Part shown: positions 1-5,900 of the stretch, one piece after another
Numbering within the stretch: the first letter of the stretch is position 1
Layout of the letters: each line of letters begins with the position of its first letter
Assembly: GCA_016203215.1 (NCBI GenBank)
Contig: JACQNF010000016.1
Span: 1-13,014, forward strand
Length of the DNA stretch: 13,014 bases
From: Candidatus Woesearchaeota archaeon
GTDB lineage: Archaea; Nanobdellota; Nanobdellia; Woesearchaeales; GW2011-AR9
Direction of reading: 5' to 3'
Position numbers and translations under genes: made by a program
The notes under the pieces: model-generated
Seen by the model: only the letters and a program-made list of their open reading frames with translations
Database searches by the model: none
Told to the model about the DNA's origin: nothing

Positions 1-76
1 TAACTGTTAAGAGGCCAACGTAGTTGGACGACTATATACTGGCCTTGCCCGCCGCGACGGCGAACTAAATACGTAC
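1..76 (-). mobile_element. Foldback (MITE-like) element, copy 1, cut by window edge
   Basis: Bases 41-76 carry the same terminal block as the complete copy at 4180-4367: GGCCTTGCCCGCC, then a spacer, then CGAACTAAATACGTAC. The orientation matches that copy; the strand is set relative to copy 3, taken as plus. Bases 1-40 match poorly, so this copy is diverged, rearranged or only partly in view. Its outer flank cannot be tested for a target duplication because the left end lies outside the window. No coding capacity is seen. Confidence 0.6.
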
Positions 77-123
77 GGATGGCTTTTTAAACGGGCTTTC
101 ATTCCTACCCTCACAGAGGTTTT

Positions 124-435
124 ATGGATCAACTAGCCCATTATGTAAAGCGTTATCTGTACATCCCATTAATAACTGTAGCAACGACGTCCGTCTTTGC
201 CACCATCGTTGGCTTTTCTGGTGAAAATAATGCCCCTCCCTCTCTCGAGTCTTGTTGTATGATCGAGAGAGAATTTGAAAAAGATATCCTTGAAGGCCAA
301 AAAACGTATACAGCGAATCTCGAAAATCCCTGTAAAATTTATTCTCAAATACATCAAATTTTAGACAAAGCATATTCCGTTGTCGAATATTCTAAGACAG
401 AACCTATCAAAAAAGCGTTGAAAGAGAGGAGATAG
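124..435 (+). CDS. Small secreted or membrane-anchored protein, unknown function
   Basis: This encodes a 103-residue protein that I do not recognise. Residues about 11-31 form one hydrophobic segment after a short basic stretch (K9, R10), which suggests a signal peptide or an N-terminal anchor. The remainder is polar and charged, with three cysteines (C44, C45, C70) that could form disulfides outside the cell. A GAGGT at 116-120 lies three bases before the ATG, which is short for a Shine-Dalgarno site but fits the archaeal 16S end. A TTTTTAAA box at 84-91 could be the promoter. The gene follows the end of foldback copy 1 and converges on the TatD gene with a six-base gap. An overlapping minus-strand reading frame exists but has no promoter-like or protein-like features, so I prefer this strand. 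Confidence 0.55.
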   Translation: MDQLAHYVKRYLYIPLITVATTSVFATIVGFSGENNAPPSLESCCMIEREFEKDILEGQKTYTANLENPCKIYSQIHQILDKAYSVVEYSKTEPIKKALKERR

Positions 436-441
436 AACAAT

Positions 442-1251
442 CTACGATGTTCCAAACACTTTCTGATAATTTTTCCATATCTGGCTTGCTGCCGCTTCTA
501 TAGAAATCTGTTTAATTTCCGCAATTTTTTCAATTGACTTCATCACAAAAGCAGGTTCATTCTTCTGCTCCTTGATCGGACTAAGCCACGGCGAATCGGT
601 TTCAGTTAACAGTTGGTGAATGTCGACCATCTTTACCAGCGTCTGGAAGTTCGATGCCTTGACGATGTTCGGCGGGATAGAGAAATAGTGCCCAAGCGCC
701 GCGGCCTTACGGATCACCTCTTTCCCTCCGGAAAAGCAATGATTCACAACAGGAATTTCCTGCTCTTTAATCTCTTCACTGAGAATCTGCACACATTCTT
801 CTTCCGCTTTTCGTGAATGAATCACGAGCGGTTTCTTCAGCTTAATTGCAAAACGGATAATTTTCCGGAAATTCTCTGCTTGCCGTTCGTACGTTTCTTC
901 TTTAGATGCCCAATGAAAATCCATCCCTACTTCGCCGATGGCAATGAATTTTGTGTTATTTTTTTCAAGGAAAGAAAATTCGGTTTCAAGATCGATCGGC
1001 CCTTTATGCGAAGGAAGGCCAACTCCATCTGGTTGAATACCAAGAGCGTCGATGGGATAAATTCCCAAGCTTGCTTTCAGGAGTGAATGGTCTTTTTCTA
1101 CAAATGATAGGACCTGTTTATTTGCTTCGGGATTGACACCCGAAATAAGGATTGCCTTCACGCCCGATTTTCTGGCACGGCCTAAGATGGTATCAATATC
1201 TTCTTTGAATAATTCGTGGTTCAGATGACAATGGACATCGACAAGTTTCAT
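442..1251 (-). CDS. tatD: TatD-family metal-dependent hydrolase (DNase)
   Basis: This 269-residue protein has the length and full motif set of the TatD family, TIM-barrel metal hydrolases that act as 3'-5' exonucleases or DNases, probably in the cytoplasm. Visible ligands are the HxH pair at H7 and H9 (VDVHCHL), E107 in GEVGMDFH, H145 in VIHSRK, H171 in NHCFSG and D219 in TETDSPWLSP, in the expected order. The start is the ATG at 1251. It has no Shine-Dalgarno site on its own strand, but ATTTAAAT at 1275-1282 is centred about 27 bases upstream, which predicts a leaderless transcript. It converges with the small secreted gene at 124-435. The family call is secure. The exact substrate is not, because archaeal TatD paralogues vary. 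Confidence 0.93.
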   Translation of the reverse strand: MKLVDVHCHLNHELFKEDIDTILGRARKSGVKAILISGVNPEANKQVLSFVEKDHSLLKASLGIYPIDALGIQPDGVGLPSHKGPIDLETEFSFLEKNNTKFIAIGEVGMDFHWASKEETYERQAENFRKIIRFAIKLKKPLVIHSRKAEEECVQILSEEIKEQEIPVVNHCFSGGKEVIRKAAALGHYFSIPPNIVKASNFQTLVKMVDIHQLLTETDSPWLSPIKEQKNEPAFVMKSIEKIAEIKQISIEAAASQIWKNYQKVFGTS

Positions 1252-1274
1252 TTGTGAAAGAAGAAAGGGAGGTG

Positions 1275-1282
1275 ATTTAAAT
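1275..1282 (-). promoter_or_regulatory. TATA box of the TatD gene
   Basis: ATTTAAAT is centred about 27 bases upstream of the ATG at 1251. No Shine-Dalgarno site lies between, so transcription would begin at or next to the start codon. Spacing matches the other leaderless promoters in this window. Confidence 0.55.
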
Positions 1283-1301
1283 GTTTTCTCACGAGAAGTT
1301 T

Positions 1302-1328
1302 GTATTTAGTTCGCCATCACGACAGGCA
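1302..1328 (+). repeat. Remnant of a foldback-element end
   Basis: The 14 bases GTATTTAGTTCGCC are identical to the reverse complement of the end of copy 1 (57-76). The next 13 bases match at 9 positions, and all four differences are G in copy 1 against A here. No second end is visible nearby, so this looks like a solo end or decayed copy, placed at the 3' end of the pilin-like gene. Confidence 0.5.
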
Positions 1329-1336
1329 TTACAAAG

Positions 1337-1897
1337 TCATTTCACATCTACCTGGATTTTCTGAATGGGGCCATATGGTCTGCCATCGCTTTTCTGGACG
1401 GTGACGTCAAAAAGATACGTGCCTGAAGCAGCAGTACGAGGGACGTCGATAAGAATTTCAACGGACGTTGATTCTTGCTCTCCTAAACTAACGGGTTCTG
1501 GATTATAGAGAACCCATGATCCAAATTCTGGATCTCCTGCCGCCTCCGGATCAGATTGTGGAGGAAGGTACGTCGCAGGATTGACGAGGACTACAAACGT
1601 CTCTTTGTTCCCGTCCGGATTTGTGATCGTGTTCAGGATACCTAGCCCGAAGAGGCGATGTTCCCCTCGGGAGATTGTTGCCTTACTCACCGGTAAAGCA
1701 ACTTGCCTGCCTTCTTGCGAGAGGAGCCGTTGAATCTCTGCTTCCGTACGAACATCAAGATCTTCTTCGAATTTCTCTGCGTCGGATACAAACTGAAAGA
1801 GGATGGTTATTCCGCCGGCAAGGACAACAAGTGAGATAATGATTACGACAAGCATATTTGCTGAAAGTTCTATTGCCCCTTTTTTTGTCTCCATCAT
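1337..1897 (-). CDS. Pilin-like protein with class III signal peptide (first paralogue)
   Basis: The protein has 186 residues. The N-terminus reads TKKG followed by AIELSANMLVV and a single hydrophobic helix to about residue 37. This is the layout of archaeal class III (prepilin) signal peptides, cut after the glycine by a FlaK/EppA-type peptidase, one of which is encoded at 4387-5241. After the helix come a charged linker (about 38-60) and a beta-rich extracellular domain. That domain shares pattern with the protein at 3567-4094: RQVALPVS, a GLGILN block, and a C-terminal SGTYLFDVTV-like strand. The classical QxSxE motif is absent. The start is the first of two ATGs; TTTAAA at 1921-1926 lies 26.5 bases upstream, which predicts a leaderless transcript. 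The likely role is a minor pilin or a membrane-anchored surface protein. Confidence 0.75.
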   Translation of the reverse strand: MMETKKGAIELSANMLVVIIISLVVLAGGITILFQFVSDAEKFEEDLDVRTEAEIQRLLSQEGRQVALPVSKATISRGEHRLFGLGILNTITNPDGNKETFVVLVNPATYLPPQSDPEAAGDPEFGSWVLYNPEPVSLGEQESTSVEILIDVPRTAASGTYLFDVTVQKSDGRPYGPIQKIQVDVK

Positions 1898-1918
1898 ACA
1901 TATACGAACACTACAAAC

Positions 1919-1927
1919 TATTTAAAG
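1919..1927. promoter_or_regulatory. Shared divergent TATA box
   Basis: TATTTAAAG contains the palindrome TTTAAA (1921-1926), which lies exactly midway between the ATG at 1897 (minus) and the ATG at 1950 (plus), 26.5 bases from each. Neither gene has a Shine-Dalgarno site. One TBP site may therefore serve two leaderless transcripts in opposite directions. Confidence 0.6.
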
Positions 1928-1949
1928 ATAATGGTCATTGGTTTATCCG

Positions 1950-3272
1950 ATGAAAAGAGGTGGTAGAAAACGGTTTCTGAGCACTGTCAGCGCCCTTGTT
2001 CTAAGCATAGGCAGTTCGTTCAGCAGTTGTTCTCCCGAGCCGATTGAACGGAATTACTTCTGTACAGATGCCGGTTGTCGTCCAGTCCCCCAAGAATCAG
2101 TAAGCACCGAGGAAAGTGTTTATCCCCGCACAAAAGAGGAATATTCTTCAGGCACACTGGAAACGATTGTTTCTTCGCAGTCTGGAACAGAAGTTGTTCT
2201 CGGCGAAACAATCCACGTCGTTGATCAGTACTACAACTCGTTATCTCAGATAACGATTCATGGACTCGCAATGGAGAATAAAAAATTATTTGTTGCAACA
2301 GATCTCTTGGGTAACCATTATCCCGCGCTCGCATCGAAAGAGTTTTCCTTCACGCAAAGCGGTTTGCAGACATCTCGCTTTTCCCAGCAGAAGACTCCCT
2401 TAACAACCGATGATATTGTAACGATGGTTCTTGAGACCGTTCAATGGGGAGAAAAGGTCTTAGAAAAACTAACTTCCTCAGAAGGGGATTTTCTTGGGAC
2501 TACAGATTCGACATCATTCTATTGCATGACCACAGACCAGATGAAACAGAATTATCTTCTCATCCCTACGGGAATCGTCGTGATGGCACTTCCAGAAAGC
2601 ACGTCTTCAAACGTCCTTAAGATTGCAAAAGGTATGATTGTAAGTGAGCTCCTGACACAATTTCTCTATGGGAAGTACGGGAAACACGAAGGATATCTTG
2701 TTGCAGTGCCTACAACAGGAGTTAATCTTTGCGGGGGAAATACAGATCCCGTCTGCACACTTTCGACAGAACAACTTTCCGCAGAGGTTTGGAGCAAAAC
2801 AGACATCCCCTACTGGGAAATTCGAGGAAGTTGTATTCCTGCTACAAAGACATCTTCTTCTCAAGAAAGAAGAGATCGACCTCAGGATGAACGTACTGCT
2901 TCGAGAGAGAGGACACTTGAGGAAGATACCCTCACTGATTCCAGCAGCGGCTTGCAGTGGCAAAAGAATTCATCACCAGGGATGATGACACGAGCAGAAG
3001 CCATCGCATTTTGCAACTCAATAGGATACGATAATAAATTACATTGGCGGCTTCCGTCCAAGAAAGAGATGAAGACGATCATGAATTTCAATGGTTCTTG
3101 TCTGCTTCCTACAGAATTGAATGGCCCTTGCGAGAAGTATTGGCTTGCAGACGATACTTGTGTTTATGCAAGTGAGCCCCATCTTCAGGTTGATTTTTCT
3201 CAAGGATTATATCCTTTTGAGTGCGTCCCTTCGTGGGCAGAAGCATATGTTCGCTGCGTGAGGACGCATTGA
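1950..3272 (+). CDS. Putative lipoprotein with C-terminal DUF1566/Lcl domain
   Basis: This is a 440-residue exported protein. The N-terminus has a basic region (KRGGRKR), a hydrophobic stretch (about 9-22) and FSSC ending at C27, an imperfect lipobox that may permit lipid anchoring. Residues about 30-320 are Ser/Thr-rich and not recognised. From about 327 to the end the pattern is that of DUF1566 (Lcl C-terminal domain): LTDSSSGLQW, EAIAFCN, WRLPSKKEM, YWLADD and AYVRCVRTH. This domain is common in cell-surface proteins and is related to C-type lectin-like folds. I chose the ATG at 1950 over the in-frame TTG at 1938 because it gives a clean signal peptide and sits 26.5 bases from the TATA box. 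The gene diverges from a pilin-like gene, which suggests a shared surface role. The biochemical function is unknown. Confidence 0.8.
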   Translation: MKRGGRKRFLSTVSALVLSIGSSFSSCSPEPIERNYFCTDAGCRPVPQESVSTEESVYPRTKEEYSSGTLETIVSSQSGTEVVLGETIHVVDQYYNSLSQITIHGLAMENKKLFVATDLLGNHYPALASKEFSFTQSGLQTSRFSQQKTPLTTDDIVTMVLETVQWGEKVLEKLTSSEGDFLGTTDSTSFYCMTTDQMKQNYLLIPTGIVVMALPESTSSNVLKIAKGMIVSELLTQFLYGKYGKHEGYLVAVPTTGVNLCGGNTDPVCTLSTEQLSAEVWSKTDIPYWEIRGSCIPATKTSSSQERRDRPQDERTASRERTLEEDTLTDSSSGLQWQKNSSPGMMTRAEAIAFCNSIGYDNKLHWRLPSKKEMKTIMNFNGSCLLPTELNGPCEKYWLADDTCVYASEPHLQVDFSQGLYPFECVPSWAEAYVRCVRTH

Positions 3273-3302
3273 GAGTTTTCTTGTTACGCTAACCACGAGA
3301 AT

Positions 3303-3332
3303 TTGAAAAGAAAAATTGAACAGAAAAAATTT
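3303..3332 (-). terminator. T-rich terminator after the second pilin unit
   Basis: On the minus strand, directly after the stop codon at 3333-3335, two T-tracts follow in quick succession (AAATTTTTTCTG and AATTTTTCTTTT). T-tracts without a strong hairpin are the usual archaeal termination signal. The site lies in the 60-base convergent gap after the lipoprotein gene. Confidence 0.5.
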
Positions 3333-3557
3333 CTATTTCCACACTTCGTATTCCTTGACAATAATGATCACGAAGAGGAACAAGAGTACTGCTCCTGCAA
3401 CCATGAACCACAAGCCAGGGAGAACTGTTGACGTCGTAAGGGCTTGGTACATTCCCCATCCCATGACCAGAAAGCCGAGCCAAAGAAACTTGTCGAGGAC
3501 AAGTTTTAGGATCTGAAATTCCTGATCTGCAGTCATTTTCTTTTTATTGCGTGCCAT
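3333..3557 (-). CDS. Small two-helix membrane protein
   Basis: This is a 74-residue protein with a lysine-rich N-terminus and two predicted membrane helices (about 24-41 and 47-67), ending in a short charged tail (KEYEVWK). I do not recognise a family. I chose the ATG at 3557 over the GTG at 3566 because AGGTGAT, a seven-base match to the archaeal anti-Shine-Dalgarno, lies at 3563-3569, five bases before the ATG. That Shine-Dalgarno site overlaps the stop codon of the upstream pilin-like gene (3567-3569), so translation of the two is probably coupled. The link to a pilin-like gene suggests a membrane partner or accessory protein, but this is inferred from context only. Confidence 0.7.
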   Translation of the reverse strand: MARNKKKMTADQEFQILKLVLDKFLWLGFLVMGWGMYQALTTSTVLPGLWFMVAGAVLLFLFVIIIVKEYEVWK

Positions 3558-3566
3558 GAGTATCAC

Positions 3567-4094
3567 CTATCCTGTAATGGTTATGAAAAATGTCTTTGAG
3601 TCGTATAATGTTTTTTGACCATCTCCAGTTGACTCGTAAATTGAAACCTTGAATTGTCCCGTCCCTGAAATTGTTTCGGAAGTTACCCTAATGGGGATGA
3701 TTCTGGTTTCCGTAGGGGCTAATTCTTCCGCATCTGTACTATACAAGAAATTATCCCCAATAGAATCACCAAAAATTTTTGCTCCGCCTTTTTCCTCGAT
3801 GAGGACTTCATATTTTAACGTCCCTGCTTTAACATTTTTGATACCAATAGCAGTCACTTTTGCTTCTTTCTTCCCTAAGCTAATCTCCGACACGGGAAAG
3901 CTAAGTCTCTTATCCCCGCGGCTTAGATCATCGGTAATTTGTTGCCGGACTTGTTCTGTAACTTGTTTTGAAAGGTCACCAAACGTTTCAAAATTCTGGC
4001 GAACAAATCCTAAACCTAAACCAAGAACAATAAACGCAATAACAATAATCACAATCGCTTCAATTGATAGATTCAAAGACCCCTTTTTTGTCAT
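3567..4094 (-). CDS. Pilin-like protein with class III signal peptide (second paralogue)
   Basis: The protein has 175 residues. It begins MTKKG and then SLNLSIEAIVIIVIAF, a prepilin-type cleavage site and a single hydrophobic helix to about residue 30. An amphipathic stretch follows (about 31-58), then a beta-rich domain with LSFPVS, AIGIKN, KYEVLI and GTGQFKVSIY. These blocks align in order with the protein at 1337-1897, so the two are paralogues. The family-typical glutamate is at position +7 after the cleavage glycine rather than +5. The ATG at 4094 is preceded by GAGGTG (4103-4108) with eight bases of spacing, and by a TATA-like box at 4131-4140. It is the first gene of a two-gene unit with the small membrane protein. 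A role as a pilin or pseudopilin is likely; the filament type is unknown. Confidence 0.78.
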   Translation of the reverse strand: MTKKGSLNLSIEAIVIIVIAFIVLGLGLGFVRQNFETFGDLSKQVTEQVRQQITDDLSRGDKRLSFPVSEISLGKKEAKVTAIGIKNVKAGTLKYEVLIEEKGGAKIFGDSIGDNFLYSTDAEELAPTETRIIPIRVTSETISGTGQFKVSIYESTGDGQKTLYDSKTFFITITG

Positions 4095-4130
4095 GTATCA
4101 TACACCTCTTCGAATAATGATGACTACATC

Positions 4131-4140
4131 AGTATAATTT
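4131..4140 (-). promoter_or_regulatory. TATA-like box of the second pilin-like gene
   Basis: AAATTATACT on the minus strand is centred 41 bases before the ATG at 4094. It predicts a leader of about 15 bases that would contain the GAGGTG Shine-Dalgarno site (4103-4108). A full foldback element begins about 40 bases further upstream. Confidence 0.45.
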
Positions 4141-4179
4141 CAACCTAATCTTTACAGGTATAAAAATGTTTCTACTTGC

Positions 4180-4367
4180 CTAACGTATTAAGTTCGCTAC
4201 GCCGCTTCGGCGAGCAGGCCGTCTTTCTCGCGGAGAATATAGTTGTCCTAACAGATGCACATAAACTGTTTAACTGCCTATTCTCCGACAATAATCAATC
4301 TGCTTCGCTCGGTAGAACGAGACAGACTTTGTGGCCTTGCCCGCCACAATAGCGAACTTAATACGTA
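4180..4367 (-). mobile_element. Foldback (MITE-like) element, copy 2, complete, 188 bp
   Basis: The ends carry a perfect 16-bp inverted repeat, ACGTATTAAGTTCGCT at 4183-4198 against 4351-4366. Immediately outside, the 8-bp direct repeat CTACTTGC occurs at 4172-4179 and 4368-4375, which looks like a target-site duplication. Inside, GCAGGCC pairs with GGCCTTGC, a TCTCG/CGAGA stretch follows, and CGGAGAATA can pair with TATTCTCCG. A side hairpin CGCCG-CTT-CGGCG sits in one arm, and the 40-base apical loop can itself pair AACAG with CTGTT. There is no open reading frame, so the element would depend on a transposase in trans. Orientation is opposite to copy 3. It lies between the pilin promoter and the 3' end of the prepilin peptidase gene. 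Confidence 0.8.
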
Positions 4368-4386
4368 CTACTTGCTACATTCATAC

Positions 4387-5241
4387 TCAAAGCCCCACGG
4401 TCATCTTCAGAAACGAGCTTGCAGGTTCTAATCCCCAGAGCACCAAGATGTAGGCAAATAGAAAGCTTGGAACGAAAGGGACGCCTTCGCGGATCACGAC
4501 TGACGGCAGTTTTCCTTCGCGATGGGCCGCCTGTAATGTTTCAATGTCCAATTTCTCAAGAGCACGTCGACGGGGAAACCGCTCATCATCTACGAGCACC
4601 TCTTCGCTGAGCCAATCTCCCTCTGTCAATTTCGAGGGAGAGATGCGTTTGACGAAGCATTCTTCCTCCACCGTCGTCACGAATAGAAACAAGTAGAATA
4701 ACGCGAGAGGGAGGAGCAAGAAAAGCCACCAGATATTCAAGAACGAAAACACCACCGCTGCGAATGAGAACATTCCCAGTGCTCCGTGAGGGGTTTTATA
4801 TTGTTTCAATTTTTCGATCAATGCGAGCTGGCAGGCCTTACGATGGGTAATTGAAAGCCCGGTTAACCAGCTCAGTCCGTAGAACGCGCCGACAATCAGG
4901 AGGAGGACAAAGAACCAGAGCAAAAGCAGGCTCGAAGAATGTAAAGGGTAGGCGATACCGATAACTGCGCCCATCCCCATCAGCAATTTGCTATCGCCCC
5001 CGCCCCATAAGTTTGTCTTATAGAGCACCCACGCTATCAAGAAACAGAAGAGGAGTCCTAAGGCGCCGCTCCAGATTAATTCCCAGCCCGTTGTCGGAGC
5101 AAAAATAGTCCTGATTCCTAACGCGGAGATAATAAGGCCATACGAGAGCAGATCCGGCACTTCTCGCGTCTTAAGATCCGAATACGAAGCGGCAAGCAAG
5201 AAAAACAATGTTACAACTCCCATCACGATCTCGAAAACCAT
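4387..5241 (-). CDS. Prepilin/preflagellin peptidase, GxGD family (A24)
   Basis: This 284-residue polytopic membrane protease would cut class III signal peptides of archaeal pilins, archaellins or related surface proteins. The two catalytic aspartates of the FlaK/EppA/PibD type are visible: D22 in SDLKTREVPD after helix 1, and D83 in WGGGDSKLLMGMG (the GxGD motif), each at the start of a membrane segment. A soluble section (about 190-245) precedes a conserved-looking EGVPFVPSF (252-260) and a last helix. The ATG at 5241 has no Shine-Dalgarno site, but ATTAATATACC (5262-5272) is centred 26 bases upstream, which indicates a leaderless transcript. Two likely substrates are encoded close by (1337-1897 and 3567-4094). 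Whether it serves pili or an archaellum cannot be told here. Confidence 0.9.
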   Translation of the reverse strand: MVFEIVMGVVTLFFLLAASYSDLKTREVPDLLSYGLIISALGIRTIFAPTTGWELIWSGALGLLFCFLIAWVLYKTNLWGGGDSKLLMGMGAVIGIAYPLHSSSLLLLWFFVLLLIVGAFYGLSWLTGLSITHRKACQLALIEKLKQYKTPHGALGMFSFAAVVFSFLNIWWLFLLLPLALFYLFLFVTTVEEECFVKRISPSKLTEGDWLSEEVLVDDERFPRRRALEKLDIETLQAAHREGKLPSVVIREGVPFVPSFLFAYILVLWGLEPASSFLKMTVGL

Positions 5242-5261
5242 CGTCCCTTCACGTCGTACAA

Positions 5262-5272
5262 GGTATATTAAT
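5262..5272 (-). promoter_or_regulatory. TATA box of the prepilin peptidase gene
   Basis: ATTAATATACC on the minus strand is centred 26 bases before the ATG at 5241, with no Shine-Dalgarno site between them. A leaderless transcript is predicted. Confidence 0.55.
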
Positions 5273-5303
5273 CTACCGCTTTAGAGCCAAGCCCTGAGAA
5301 ACA

Positions 5304-5311
5304 TTTATATA
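5304..5311 (+). promoter_or_regulatory. TATA box of the coiled-coil gene pair
   Basis: TTTATATA lies about 47 bases before the ATG at 5355. It predicts a leader of about 20-25 bases that contains the AGGTG Shine-Dalgarno site (5342-5346). A second AT-rich box (about 5330-5337) is closer but weaker. The divergent prepilin peptidase promoter is about 40 bases away. Confidence 0.5.
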
Positions 5312-5354
5312 CAATTATCTATTCATCATAATTATAAAAGAAGGTGGTGTGCAT

Positions 5355-5900
5355 ATGGACGAAGGAGATTATGAATTATTGCCTCATCAAGTTCTTAATG
5401 AGTTAAAGCAGGATGTCGAAGCGCTAAAGAAACGGTTAAGCCAACCAGATGCAAAGATAAATGAGCTGGTTCTAGAGATAGAAAGTTTGAAAGAAAACAT
5501 TCATCAGCTAACAGCCATTTTCCAGAAGGTATTGGAAGGGACAAAAGTAGATGATCCCAGCAAGAGCGTGCGTACGCTGATTGAAAAAACAGATGCAATC
5601 GTCAGCCAAAATGAAACGATTGCACGAGGGATGATCGCTATTTCTGACAAATTAAGTGAATTCATGGCGCGACAAGGCGTGAGTGGAAGGCCAGTTATCC
5701 CTCCCGCATCAACACCATATCCTCTGCAACAACCAAGAGCGCCTCCGGGTGTTCCTGGTCGTGTAGCGCCGCGTCCCATGCCGATGGATCTCCTTGGGCA
5801 ACAAATGACGCCTCCACCCGGAGCAGCGCCAGATCTTGATCTGCCCCCCCCGCCCCCTCCTGCCGTTGATTCCAAAAAGAGGATGGGTGTCTTTCGGTGA
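5355..5900 (+). CDS. Coiled-coil protein with proline-rich tail, unknown function
   Basis: This is a 181-residue soluble protein. Residues about 10-105 are strongly helical with heptad-like spacing (LNELKQDVEALKKRL, LVLEIESLKENIHQL), consistent with a coiled coil. Residues about 115-175 are rich in Pro, Gly and Ala and include a run of six prolines near the end, followed by a basic tail (SKKRMGVFR). I do not recognise a family. The ATG at 5355 is preferred over the GTG at 5349 because AGGTG (5342-5346) lies eight bases upstream. The downstream gene starts inside its stop codon (GTGA overlap), so the two are translated together and their products may interact. Similar Pro-rich coiled-coil proteins are usual in DPANN-type genomes, but no function is implied. 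Confidence 0.75.
   Translation: MDEGDYELLPHQVLNELKQDVEALKKRLSQPDAKINELVLEIESLKENIHQLTAIFQKVLEGTKVDDPSKSVRTLIEKTDAIVSQNETIARGMIAISDKLSEFMARQGVSGRPVIPPASTPYPLQQPRAPPGVPGRVAPRPMPMDLLGQQMTPPPGAAPDLDLPPPPPPAVDSKKRMGVFR

Noticed and set aside
122..373. Minus-strand 83-codon frame opposite the small secreted protein
   Set aside because: It lacks a promoter or ribosome site and has a composition typical of an antisense shadow; the plus-strand frame has a hydrophobic N-terminus and upstream signals.
2020..2334. Minus-strand frame inside the lipoprotein gene
   Set aside because: It lies wholly within a gene with a recognised C-terminal domain and has no features of its own.
4176..4375. Integron attC site: GCCTAAC occurs near the left end of copy 2 and the element is palindromic with a variable loop.
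   Set aside because: The GCCTAAC match is at the flank and is not repeated at the matching place in copy 3. The flanking direct repeats and 188-bp fixed size fit transposition better, and no integrase or cassette array is seen.
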